From Bariatricus massiliensis (lineage in GTDB: Bacteria; Bacillota; Clostridia; Lachnospirales; Lachnospiraceae), in assembly GCF_900086725.1 (NCBI RefSeq), contig NZ_LT574838.1, forward strand, positions 1,437,617-1,501,616: a stretch of 64,000 nt of DNA. The letters run 5' to 3'. Of this stretch, positions 26,924-35,561 are shown one piece after another. The stretch's first letter is position 1. Every line of letters begins with the position of its first letter. Below the pieces are notes generated by a model that saw nothing but the letters and a program-made list of their open reading frames with translations, was not told the DNA's origin and did no database searches. The position numbers and the translations under genes were made by a program.

Positions 26924-28530
26924 ACCTCATATTCCTTCTTATACTCACTGGGCAGCTTCCCTGTGTATTCCTTGAACAAATGGGAGAAATAAGACGGGTT
27001 ATTGATGCCCACCAGCTCGCAAATGGCTCCGATGCTGGTTTTCCCCTCCTCCAGAAGCTGTTTCGCCTTCTCCATCCGCCGCTTCATCAGATACTTCTTA
27101 AACGTCATGTGAAACGTGTTCTTAAATGCTCTCCCGAAATAAACCGGATTCAGGTAGACATGTCCCGCCACCGATACAATGGACAGCTCCTCATCACTTA
27201 AATGCTCTTCAATATAAGCCACAGCCTCCGACATGTATTCTTTAAAATACTTTGTCTCATTACTGTATGCATTGTCTTTTCTCTTCTCAATAACGCTGCA
27301 CAAAATCTTATAGCAGACATCTACTGCTCTGGCCCCGTTGAGATTCTGGATATTGGCATAATAGTTCTTAAACTGCTCCCGAATCTCCTCCGTCATCCCG
27401 TAGGAATCCTCAATCATTAGCTCCGTTTTCAACATAACCTTGTGCATAAGCCGGCACTGCTGCTCTTCCTCCGGCGGAAGTCCGTAGATGAAATAGACGA
27501 ATGCCTCTTTCAACTCCCTCTCATCATTCCTTCTCACCGCATTCACAATTAGAATCTCCGTATCCGCCCTATCGGTTTCCTCCACCTTCTTCTCCATATC
27601 CGCCGGTATGGTAAATGCACTGGCTCCCGCCATGCTTGCCAGTTCAAACAGCTTCTGTGCCTCCTCATAGCTCCTCTTAATTCCGCCAATGCCCTTATAA
27701 GGCTTAGAGATAGCTGCAACTACCGGATGCGCTCTTTCCTTTACTGTCTCAAGAACCTCTTTTAATTCACCGACGGCCTTATTTTCTCTAGCCCTAATAA
27801 TGAAAATATAAGTTCCTTCTTCATTTTCCAGCTTCCAATAAGAAAACTGAGTCCCAATGAGCTCTTCTAACATTTGCATCATGGCAAAACGTGCGGCTTC
27901 GTAATTCAAGGAATTAGTTATCTTATATGCCAAATCTACATCCACATATACGGTAATAAATCTGTCCTCTTTTTCAAGCCCGGCCTCCAATGTATCAAAT
28001 ACCTGCTCCGCCTTCTCAGCCGGAATCCGGTTCTGCACGTATTTCTGCACCACAACTTGAAGAAAGCTGTCCGAATCTTTCACAAGCAGTTTCTCCCAGT
28101 TCTCGTATTTTTCTTCATTTTTAATCTGCTCCATGCACACCTTCCAAGCGCCCTGCATGGTCTCCGTCAGCTTTTCCTCTGTGATTGGCTTTAGCAGATA
28201 AGCGTACGCCCCCAGATCACACGCCTGCTGCGCATACTCAAAATCCCGGTAAGCACTGAGCACCACAAATAGACAGTCTATACCCAGATTCTCAATCTCT
28301 TCCATCACCATCAGTCCGGATATCTTCTTCATCCGGATATCCGTCAGCACCACATGGGGCCGCTTTTCTTTAATCACCTCAATGGCCTGTTCCCCGTTTC
28401 TGGCGCTTCCCACTACCTGAAACCCCATGGCGTTCCAGTCGAAGGTTTTGATGAGTCCTTCCAAAAGGATTGGCTCATCGTCTACAATTACCAATTTTAA
28501 TAATTTCATAGGCATCTCCGCTTTCGTCAC
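26920..28530 (-). CDS. YesN-type response regulator with AraC DNA-binding domain
   Basis: 536 aa. Receiver domain with acidic pair VIVDDEP, phospho-Asp in VVLTDIRMKKISG and Lys in AYLLKP; a long middle region; C-terminal AraC helix-turn-helix pair (SIVSVAGHVYLNPVYFGRAFK and IGAICELVGINNPSYFSHLFK). First gene of the signalling operon, presumably activating the downstream sugar import genes. Two starts are possible: GTG 28530 (SD AGGAG, spacing 5) and ATG 28509 (SD GGAG, spacing 7); I keep the longer one, but relatives usually begin near MKLLKLVIVDDE. Confidence 0.93.
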   Translation of the reverse strand: MTKAEMPMKLLKLVIVDDEPILLEGLIKTFDWNAMGFQVVGSARNGEQAIEVIKEKRPHVVLTDIRMKKISGLMVMEEIENLGIDCLFVVLSAYRDFEYAQQACDLGAYAYLLKPITEEKLTETMQGAWKVCMEQIKNEEKYENWEKLLVKDSDSFLQVVVQKYVQNRIPAEKAEQVFDTLEAGLEKEDRFITVYVDVDLAYKITNSLNYEAARFAMMQMLEELIGTQFSYWKLENEEGTYIFIIRARENKAVGELKEVLETVKERAHPVVAAISKPYKGIGGIKRSYEEAQKLFELASMAGASAFTIPADMEKKVEETDRADTEILIVNAVRRNDERELKEAFVYFIYGLPPEEEQQCRLMHKVMLKTELMIEDSYGMTEEIREQFKNYYANIQNLNGARAVDVCYKILCSVIEKRKDNAYSNETKYFKEYMSEAVAYIEEHLSDEELSIVSVAGHVYLNPVYFGRAFKNTFHMTFKKYLMKRRMEKAKQLLEEGKTSIGAICELVGINNPSYFSHLFKEYTGKLPSEYKKEYEV

Positions 28531-28556
28531 TTATGCTCCTATCATACCATATATAA

Positions 28557-28570
28557 GGAAAGCGTTCACA
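28557..28570 (+). promoter_or_regulatory. cre-like CcpA operator in the TCS promoter region
   Basis: GGAAAGCGTTCACA fits the cre consensus TGNAANCGNTNNCA at every fixed position except the first. It sits 27 bp upstream of the response regulator start, in the 120-bp gap between divergent genes, so it could put the sugar-sensing operon under carbon catabolite control. Confidence 0.55.
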
Positions 28571-28652
28571 ATAAATTAATCAATATCCTCATCTTTCTTT
28601 TATCATGATTTTGATGTAAGATGAGATAAGAAATGATGTGAGGTGATTAAAA

Positions 28653-30314
28653 ATGGATAACAGTAAATTAACTATGCGTTATCGAGAGGCGGATCTGGAT
28701 TGTGCACTGCTCCACTACCGTCTTCAAAGCCATGCTCCCTATGAAAAGGATTTGTTTCTTCCTACTCCGGAGGCCCTAGATGAGGTGTGGAAGGAATGGA
28801 AACGGCTTAAGGTGCAGGTAACGGAATTAGAAGCTCCGGATAAGGTCTTCGCTCTTGTCAAAAACCATCTGGAGGACTTTCTGGACTCTCTAAAGTTCTC
28901 TATAGAAGACATAGAAAAGCATCCGGAAGATATCCTTCTCGGCTTTCAATATCTTCTTCAGGAAGTGGTGCGCTGTGACTGCCGTTCAGATGAAACGCGC
29001 TGCGAACTTCTTGCCCACCGCCTGCAGCAGATCTATGAGAACGAGCCGCTCCTGCTGCAGTTGATACGGACAGGCTGTTCCGATGCGGAGCTGCCAGAAC
29101 TGGCCCGTTCTTTCCGGCGGGCGGGCTTGAATATGCAAGGCGAAATCAAGAATTTACCAGAATATTTCCCGCAGCTTACGCAATCCCTTCAGGACGGCAT
29201 AAAAACATCAATGGAGAGATTCTGCGGACAGCTCGAAAATATGGCTGATTCTCTCAGCACAGAGGTGATTTCCTCCGAGGAGCTTTTAAAAGATGACTTG
29301 AGCAAAACAGTGAAAATGGATTCCGAGGCGTATCGGAACCTTCTCAAGAATAAACTGGGTGTTTCACTGGACGAGCTTCTTAGCTGGCACAAATCCGAGA
29401 TGGAGAAAACACGGGCAGAAGTGTTCAAACTGGCATCCGAACTGGATATCCCAGAAGAAGCGCCCAAGACAATGGAACAGGTGAGCGACATCCTTTTCCG
29501 CTATGCCGGGCCATGCGCTTCTGCCGAAGAAATGTTTTCCAAGGCCGCTCAGTATCTGAAGCGTACCCGGGCCATAGCCCATGAATATACTTGGCTTCCG
29601 GAAGATGAGACTTGTGTCTGTGTCCCCATCCCGGAATGCTACAAAGACTCCTATCCTTGGGGCGGATATGAAGGAGGCGACTTCACCCGGCGCCCATTCC
29701 GTGGCCAAATGTTCTTGAATCAATATAATTATCAAAATATTACAGACGGCTGGATCAAGATGAACACCATGCATGAGGCCTACCCCGGCCATCATGTGCA
29801 GTATGTGCGCGCCGCCACGGATACCATGCCCGAGACGGTGAAAATCGGCGCCAAAAACATTCCGATTGACGAGGGAACCTGTCTGCGCACCGAGCGGGCT
29901 TTTACATTTATGTTTGCAGAAGATCCATTTTTCCCTCTATTTATAGCGTTCCGCAGACATCATACTTCTGTGCGTATCTTTGTGGATTTAATGCTCTTCT
30001 ACTTTGGCGCTACACTGGAAGAGGCCGTGCAGATTTATGAGAAAGAACTGGGATTTGACCGGGTGACGGCCCGGGCTCAGGTGCAGGCCCATCAGAATTC
30101 CCCCGGATATTTTACCTGCTACTATTATGGCATGAAAAAAATATGCGACTGGGAACAGAAATACGGCTACAGTAAGTGGGATTACACAGAGCTTCTATTC
30201 GCTGCTGGCCGCGTCAGCATGAAGAGTCTGGGAGAGCTTGTGAGCCTCGAACCGGCGGACAAGCAGCGTTATTTCAACGATTTCTGCAGTCTGCTCATGG
30301 ATTCTGGTAAATAG
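28653..30314 (+). CDS. DUF885 family protein (metallopeptidase-like)
   Basis: 553 aa with no signal peptide. Contains the DUF885 signature MHEAYPGHHVQ (residues ~371-381), which resembles a zinc HExxH-type site, with a downstream Glu-rich segment (EGTCLRTERAF). DUF885 proteins are related to M1/M2-like peptidases but mostly uncharacterised. The C-terminal half (CYYYGMKKICDWEQKYG) is typical for the family. SD GAGGTGA before the ATG. Single plus-strand gene divergent from the sugar TCS; substrate unknown. Confidence 0.88.
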   Translation: MDNSKLTMRYREADLDCALLHYRLQSHAPYEKDLFLPTPEALDEVWKEWKRLKVQVTELEAPDKVFALVKNHLEDFLDSLKFSIEDIEKHPEDILLGFQYLLQEVVRCDCRSDETRCELLAHRLQQIYENEPLLLQLIRTGCSDAELPELARSFRRAGLNMQGEIKNLPEYFPQLTQSLQDGIKTSMERFCGQLENMADSLSTEVISSEELLKDDLSKTVKMDSEAYRNLLKNKLGVSLDELLSWHKSEMEKTRAEVFKLASELDIPEEAPKTMEQVSDILFRYAGPCASAEEMFSKAAQYLKRTRAIAHEYTWLPEDETCVCVPIPECYKDSYPWGGYEGGDFTRRPFRGQMFLNQYNYQNITDGWIKMNTMHEAYPGHHVQYVRAATDTMPETVKIGAKNIPIDEGTCLRTERAFTFMFAEDPFFPLFIAFRRHHTSVRIFVDLMLFYFGATLEEAVQIYEKELGFDRVTARAQVQAHQNSPGYFTCYYYGMKKICDWEQKYGYSKWDYTELLFAAGRVSMKSLGELVSLEPADKQRYFNDFCSLLMDSGK

Positions 30315-30372
30315 CATCATTTTCGTGCAACTTCAGGTAGCAGACAGTTAGAAAAGGGAAACTGGAAAGTGG

Positions 30373-30401
30373 TGTATTTTCTGTTCTCATTTTACTATAA
30401 T
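30373..30401 (+). promoter_or_regulatory. candidate promoter of the XRE/GyrI-like gene
   Basis: TATAAT at 30396-30401 lies 31 bp before the start codon. The -35 region 17 bp upstream (TGTATT) is poor, so an activator or autoregulation may be involved. Confidence 0.4.
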
Positions 30402-30431
30402 GAGTCTATCAATCGATAAGGAGATTATGAA

Positions 30432-31133
30432 ATGAGCTTTGGACAAAATCTACAGTTTCTCAGAAAAATGCACAGAGGCATGACACAGGATGAACTGGCC
30501 GAGAAGATGGGCGTATCACGGCAGACAATCTCAAAATGGGAGATGGATTCTGCCTTTCCAGAGATGGAAAAAGCTATCGCACTCTGCGATGTCTTTTCCT
30601 GCTCCCTTGACGCACTGCTGCGTGAAAATATGAATTCAGACAATGAGGCTTACACAGACATACGGATAGAAAAAGTCCCTTCATTCCGGTACGTGATGTA
30701 TGCGGTAATCAGCGGGGCACCTGAGGAAGACGCCACAAACCATATCAAGGCTTGGGCTGCGTCGTGCGGTTTGGAACAGGCGGAAATCATCGGCTGGGAT
30801 TTTCCGGCCGTATCGCAGGAACAAATCAACGTATACCATATGCACGGGTATACGGCCGCATGCATTGTACCGGAACATTTTGTTTCCGACTGCCGCCAGA
30901 TGGAAATCCTGTCGCAGGGCGAGCATCCGTACGCTGTCCTTACAATCAAGAATCCTTTTTCAGCGCCTTTTGCCTTGATACCTAACGCCTATAAGACACT
31001 TTTACGTTATATGGAGGTCAACGGCTTTGAGCACAAGTTGTCTAAGGAAGTTCTGCCCTGTTGGGAAAAATGCTATGAAAAAGACGGAGATTCTTTTATG
31101 GACATTTACATCGCAATAAAAAGCTCCAAATAA
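30432..31133 (+). CDS. XRE regulator fused to a GyrI-like effector-binding domain
   Basis: 233 aa. N-terminal HTH (MTQDELAEKMGVSRQTISKWEMD) over ~1-65. Residues ~75-233 match the GyrI/AraC-effector-binding fold (strand FRYVMYAVISGAP; VPEHFVSDCRQMEILSQGEHPYAVLTIKNPF; IPNAYKTLLRYMEVNGF; MDIYIAI end). GyrI-like domains bind small amphipathic compounds, so this may be a one-component drug or toxin sensor. SD AAGGAG precedes ATG 30432. A terminator follows. Confidence 0.85.
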   Translation: MSFGQNLQFLRKMHRGMTQDELAEKMGVSRQTISKWEMDSAFPEMEKAIALCDVFSCSLDALLRENMNSDNEAYTDIRIEKVPSFRYVMYAVISGAPEEDATNHIKAWAASCGLEQAEIIGWDFPAVSQEQINVYHMHGYTAACIVPEHFVSDCRQMEILSQGEHPYAVLTIKNPFSAPFALIPNAYKTLLRYMEVNGFEHKLSKEVLPCWEKCYEKDGDSFMDIYIAIKSSK

Positions 31134-31159
31134 ACATTTGATCGCATCTCTACTTATAC

Positions 31160-31208
31160 AAAAAGCTCCGGCTACACGATGAAGAGTAGTCCGGAGCTTT
31201 TTCTTTTC
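31160..31208. terminator. bidirectional terminator between convergent genes
   Basis: AAAAGCTCCGG (31161-31171) pairs with CCGGAGCTTTT (31191-31201), with T-runs on both strands. It separates the plus-strand XRE gene from the end of the minus-strand Dpp operon. Confidence 0.9.
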
Positions 31209-31223
31209 TATCATTTTTTGTCT

Positions 31224-32195
31224 CTATAATTCACTATTATGAAGTGGGAAGTGGCATGCGACCATTCTTCCTTCCACCATTCTTGGCAGGGGTTCTTCCT
31301 TCCCACAGATCTCTTTTGCATAAGGGCACCTAGTATGAAAACGGCATCCCTCCGGCAGGTTCATGGGACTTGGAGCTTCCCCCGAAAGTATCTCCTTATC
31401 CTCCTTCCGTTGCAGCGGATCTGGCTTCGGCGTGGATGATAATAAGAAATATGTATATGGATGCTTGGGATTACTATAAATATCTTCTGTATTCCCAATC
31501 TCACATATTTTCCCTAAAAACATGACGCACACTCTGTTCGAGATATATCTTACAACCGCAAGGTCATGCGAGATGAAGAGATACGTAAGATTAAATTCCT
31601 GCTGTAAGTCATGCAAGAGATTTAATGTCTGTGCCTGAATACTAACATCCAAAGCCGAAACCGGTTCATCGCATACAATAAGCTGGGGATTCAGTGCCAA
31701 TGCCCTTGCGATTCCGATTCTCTGTCTTTGGCCGCCCGAAAACTGATGTGGATATTTCTCCAAATCCTCCTGATGGATTCCTACCTTTTCTACCAGCTCT
31801 TTGATATAGTCTTCCTGCTCTTTCTTCGTCTGAAACACTTTAAAAGCCTTGAGCGGTTCCCCGATAATTCTCTTCACAGAAAAACGTGGGTCAATCGAAG
31901 AATATGGATCCTGAAATACAATCTGCATTTCTTTGCGCATCTGCTGCATTCCCTTGCTGTTCAGCGCAGTAATATTCTTTCCGTCAAAGATCACTTCCCC
32001 CGATGTGGGCTCGATCAGACGCAGCAGCAGTCTTCCAAGCGTCGATTTGCCGCAGCCGGACTCTCCCACAAGAGCCAGCGTTTCCCCTTTATATATGTCG
32101 AGGTCTACGCCGCCGACTGCCTTTACATATCCATTTTTAACTTTAAATGTTTTTGTCAAATTCTTCGCGCTTACAAGTACCTGATTTTCTTCCAT
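31224..32195 (-). CDS. dipeptide/oligopeptide ABC transporter ATPase (DppF/OppF type)
   Basis: 323 aa. Walker A GESGCGKST, signature SGGQRQRIGIARAL, Walker B LIVCDEPVSALD, then the C-terminal oligopeptide-binding extension with four Cys (CRFHTRCPYAKEICG), which holds an Fe-S cluster in some DppD/F proteins. Directly follows DppD with no gap. Last gene of the nine-gene GntR operon. Confidence 0.95.
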   Translation of the reverse strand: MEENQVLVSAKNLTKTFKVKNGYVKAVGGVDLDIYKGETLALVGESGCGKSTLGRLLLRLIEPTSGEVIFDGKNITALNSKGMQQMRKEMQIVFQDPYSSIDPRFSVKRIIGEPLKAFKVFQTKKEQEDYIKELVEKVGIHQEDLEKYPHQFSGGQRQRIGIARALALNPQLIVCDEPVSALDVSIQAQTLNLLHDLQQEFNLTYLFISHDLAVVRYISNRVCVMFLGKICEIGNTEDIYSNPKHPYTYFLLSSTPKPDPLQRKEDKEILSGEAPSPMNLPEGCRFHTRCPYAKEICGKEEPLPRMVEGRMVACHFPLHNSEL

Positions 32196-33188
32196 CTACT
32201 CCACCGCCTTTCCCTTTTCTTCCATACGAAAACAACGGACTGTATGGCCGTTTCCGATATCGTACAACGGCGGCATTTCATTTTTACATCTCTCCACCGC
32301 ATATTTACAGCGGTCACATAATCTGCAGCCCTTTGGAAGCTTATCAAGCTTCGGCACGATTCCGGGAATGCTCTTCAGTCTTTCCTTGCTGTTCACAGTA
32401 GGCAGTGAGCCCATAAGCCCTTCTGTATAGGGGTGGCACGGATTTTTGAAAATTTCATATACATCTGTATGTTCGACCACCTGCCCGGCATACATGACAT
32501 AAACGGTATCACAGATTTCAGCAACCACGCCTAAATTATGAGTAATCATCATAATGGATGTATTCTTTTCGTCACGAAGCTTACGCATAAGATGTAAAAT
32601 CTGGGCTTCTACGGTAACGTCCAGCGCGGTAGTCGGTTCATCGGCAATCAAAAGTTCCGGCTCACAGACCATGGCCATCGCAATCATGACACGCTGCCTG
32701 AGACCGCCTGAAAGTTCATGCGGATAGGCGTTATAACGTCTTTCCGCCTCGGGAATCCCCACACTTTTGAACATTTCTATTACCATTTTTTTCGCTTCTT
32801 CTTTGGAGACGTTTCGATGGAGAATGATTGCTTCCCGCACCTGCTTTCCTACAGTAACTACCGGATTTAGGCTTGTCATCGGCTCCTGAAAAATAATGGA
32901 CATTCTATCGCCCGTAATCTTACGCATTTCTTTTTGGGAAAGTTTTGTCAGCTCTGTTCCGTTTAATTGTATACTTCCCGAAGCAATTTTAACATTTTTA
33001 GGAAGTAAGCCCATAACCGACATTGCCGTCATACTTTTTCCGCAGCCAGATTCCCCCACAATTCCAACCGTAGAATGAGGAGGGACACAAATATCCACGC
33101 CGTCTACCGGAACCAATTCTCCATTCCTAACTTTAATAACTGTTTTAAGCTTACTTATTTTCAAGAGCTCGTTATTTGTATTTGACAT
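32196..33188 (-). CDS. dipeptide/oligopeptide ABC transporter ATPase (DppD/OppD type)
   Basis: 330 aa. Walker A GESGCGKSM, signature SGGLRQRVMIAMAM, Walker B LLIADEPTTALD, and the C-terminal Cys-rich extension CRLCDRCKYAVERC. It forms the ATPase heterodimer with DppF. Fourteen bases separate it from the amidohydrolase upstream, so uptake and hydrolysis genes are co-transcribed. Confidence 0.95.
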   Translation of the reverse strand: MSNTNNELLKISKLKTVIKVRNGELVPVDGVDICVPPHSTVGIVGESGCGKSMTAMSVMGLLPKNVKIASGSIQLNGTELTKLSQKEMRKITGDRMSIIFQEPMTSLNPVVTVGKQVREAIILHRNVSKEEAKKMVIEMFKSVGIPEAERRYNAYPHELSGGLRQRVMIAMAMVCEPELLIADEPTTALDVTVEAQILHLMRKLRDEKNTSIMMITHNLGVVAEICDTVYVMYAGQVVEHTDVYEIFKNPCHPYTEGLMGSLPTVNSKERLKSIPGIVPKLDKLPKGCRLCDRCKYAVERCKNEMPPLYDIGNGHTVRCFRMEEKGKAVE

Positions 33189-33202
33189 AACATTCTCCTT
33201 GT

Positions 33203-34360
33203 CTATCCTCTATAAACTACATTGCCTTCTACAATCGTATATTTTACTCCTGCCGCCACATCCAGCGCGGGCATGCCATTAAACAAGACAATATCTCCGT
33301 CTTTCCCTACCTTGATAGAGCCTACACGGTCATCCACGTGCAACGTTTTTGCCGGGTTAATCGTAATCATTTTCAGCGCGCTCTCATGGGACAGGCCTCG
33401 GCGTACCGCTTCTCCCGCTTGAATATATATCAACTCAGGCATCGTAATCGGTGAATCTGTCATGATTGATACATGGACACCTGCATCCTCCAGCATTTTC
33501 ACCTCTGCAATATTCGCGTGTGTGAGTTCTCCGTAACCGGTCGGTACTCCTACCGGGCCGTAATTGATGGCCCCGCCGCCTTCCTTTAACTCGGGAAGAA
33601 AGAATTCTGCCCCCCACGCATGCTCAATGGTGTATTCACAATCGAATTCCTTTGCCAGTTCAATCGCCGTCATCATGTCAAACTGCTCACAATGTATTTT
33701 CAGCGGTATCTGACGGCTCAGCGCGAGGGAAATCGCTTCCAGCTTCGCGTCATAGTCAGGCATTTTTGTGATATCTCCTTGAGCGGCCTCTTTCTTAGCC
33801 ATATAGTCCTTTGCCTTATGAAAGGCGTCCCGCATAACTTTTATAACGCCCATCCGCGTCATCGGCATCTGGTTTTTCTTTCCATACACACCGATTGGGT
33901 TCATTCCGAAGGCCAGCTTTAACGCTGACGGATTTTTTATCACAAGCTCATGTATGTCATCTTTCCCGGCTGTTTTGGCGATAAAGGCAAGGCCGCAAAT
34001 TGGGTTCCCGCTTCCCGGCGTAATGCACATGGTGGTCACACCGCCTTTGCACGCATCCATGAAGCATTTGTCATGAACATTACATCCATCGATAGCACGT
34101 ACATCGGCCGTTACTGGGTCTGTCATCTCATTAAAATCACACTCATCATAATTTAACATATGGAATCCGCCCAAATGAGAATGCGCATCCACAAAACCCG
34201 GGAGTGCGACAAGGCCGTCCGCGTCAATCACTTCATCGGCGCAGATGTCCAGCCCGCTTCCTATCTGTGCGATTTTTCCCTCTTCCATATAAATGTCACC
34301 TTTAAAAGGTGCATTTCCTTCCATATCATAAATCAACGCATCTTTTATAAGCATACTCAT
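33203..34360 (-). CDS. amidohydrolase-family enzyme (imidazolonepropionase/isoaspartyl-dipeptidase-like)
   Basis: About 385 aa. All metal-ligand positions of the amidohydrolase barrel are present: DAHSHLGG (HxH), KIHCEQ, IEHAWG and the final Asp in MTDSPIT. Flanking beta-sandwich regions are typical (LIKDALIYDMEG; KVGKDGDIVLFNG). Probably hydrolyses an amide bond in an imported peptide-derived compound. Start ATG 34360 overlaps the previous stop as TAATG with SD GGAGG, so it is coupled to the metal-less homologue upstream. Confidence 0.9.
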   Translation of the reverse strand: MSMLIKDALIYDMEGNAPFKGDIYMEEGKIAQIGSGLDICADEVIDADGLVALPGFVDAHSHLGGFHMLNYDECDFNEMTDPVTADVRAIDGCNVHDKCFMDACKGGVTTMCITPGSGNPICGLAFIAKTAGKDDIHELVIKNPSALKLAFGMNPIGVYGKKNQMPMTRMGVIKVMRDAFHKAKDYMAKKEAAQGDITKMPDYDAKLEAISLALSRQIPLKIHCEQFDMMTAIELAKEFDCEYTIEHAWGAEFFLPELKEGGGAINYGPVGVPTGYGELTHANIAEVKMLEDAGVHVSIMTDSPITMPELIYIQAGEAVRRGLSHESALKMITINPAKTLHVDDRVGSIKVGKDGDIVLFNGMPALDVAAGVKYTIVEGNVVYRG

Positions 34361-35466
34361 TATTCCGCCCTCCAGATTTTCCCTGCAGTGATACATACTT
34401 GAATATGTGCATCATATGTTTTTAACGGATGCCCAACCCAAATGGAAATGTCTGCATATTTTCCAACTTCTATTGAGCCGATTTTGTCTGCCACACCTAA
34501 GATGTCCGCAGTATTTATTGTAATCATGTCCAGCGCCTGCTCCGCGTCCAGCCCATTTCTCACGGCCTTCTCCGCACTCCATAAAAGGCCTTCATAACCT
34601 GAGCTATTATTGGAAAAGGCGGTCGGTACTTTCTTGGACATCTCAACGAGCGCCGGAATATCGGAATCATAATAAGTCACAAAGCTTCCGTCGATTAAAT
34701 CGCCTAATATCACAGACGCCCCTGCTTCCTGTATCTTATCCTGCACGGCATCCGCCTGATAAGCGCCCATTAAGATTAACTTGAATCCAAATTCCTTCTG
34801 AATCTCAAGTATCGTTTCTATATCAAATCGTTCTCTCACATTGCAAAGCAGGGCCAGTTCTCCGCTCAGCACCCTGCACAAGACGTCTCTTCCCGGCTCA
34901 TACGCAGTATCGTCCGCTTTTTTCAATGCTGCTTTTTTCAGCTCGCTTCTTAACATCGAAGCCATTCCCATCCTCGTCATGGGCCTTATGTCCCGCGCCA
35001 TGAACGTTCTTTTCACACTGGGAACAAAGTTCACTTTCAATGCCACATCTTCTGAGACAGCCATCTCCTCTGCTGTTCTTCCGCTCGTATGATAGACCCC
35101 TGTTTGTCCTGCTATGAGCGCTGATTCATTTGGCACCGCGCCAAATGCCGTAATCCCGTGTCTTTCGTATCCTTGTATTTTTACCTCCACCGGATCCAGC
35201 GAATACCGTACATGTAGATCGGGATTGACTGGGGTAGATTTTTCGTCCGAATCGGTATGTGCCAAATCCGCATAATTATAAATTCCTACACTTGTTGTAG
35301 GGAGAATAAATCCGGGAAAGACTTCACATCCCGACGCGTCAATAAGCTCCCCGTCAGCCGTGAGGTTCTCTCCAACTTCAACAATTTTATCTCCATCAAT
35401 CAAAATATCAACTTGTTTTGTCTCTCCTTTTGGAAAATGAACCGTCCCATGTTTCACTAAAATCAA
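34360..35466 (-). CDS. amidohydrolase-like protein lacking metal ligands (predicted pseudoenzyme)
   Basis: About 368 aa with the same fold order as its neighbour (N-terminal HFPKGETKQVDILIDGDKIVEVG; C-terminal IEVGKYADISIWVGHPL). The catalytic signature is gone: PGFILPTTS replaces PGFVDAHSH, KLILMGAYQAD replaces KIHCEQ, and FSNNSSG replaces MTDSPIT. Start is a TTG at 35466 with a strong SD (AGGAGG, spacing ~6); the upstream ATG of the open frame (35559) has no support. It may pair with the active paralogue as a regulatory subunit, or have another reaction. Stop overlaps the partner start. Confidence 0.85.
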   Translation of the reverse strand: MILVKHGTVHFPKGETKQVDILIDGDKIVEVGENLTADGELIDASGCEVFPGFILPTTSVGIYNYADLAHTDSDEKSTPVNPDLHVRYSLDPVEVKIQGYERHGITAFGAVPNESALIAGQTGVYHTSGRTAEEMAVSEDVALKVNFVPSVKRTFMARDIRPMTRMGMASMLRSELKKAALKKADDTAYEPGRDVLCRVLSGELALLCNVRERFDIETILEIQKEFGFKLILMGAYQADAVQDKIQEAGASVILGDLIDGSFVTYYDSDIPALVEMSKKVPTAFSNNSSGYEGLLWSAEKAVRNGLDAEQALDMITINTADILGVADKIGSIEVGKYADISIWVGHPLKTYDAHIQVCITAGKIWRAE

Positions 35467-35561
35467 AGCTCTTCCTCCTAACTCATACTTTTGTATAACA
35501 TAGGAGGCAAAGTTTCCTATGCTATAAGTAAACAAGGGGACTGAATCCCCTTGTTTCAATA

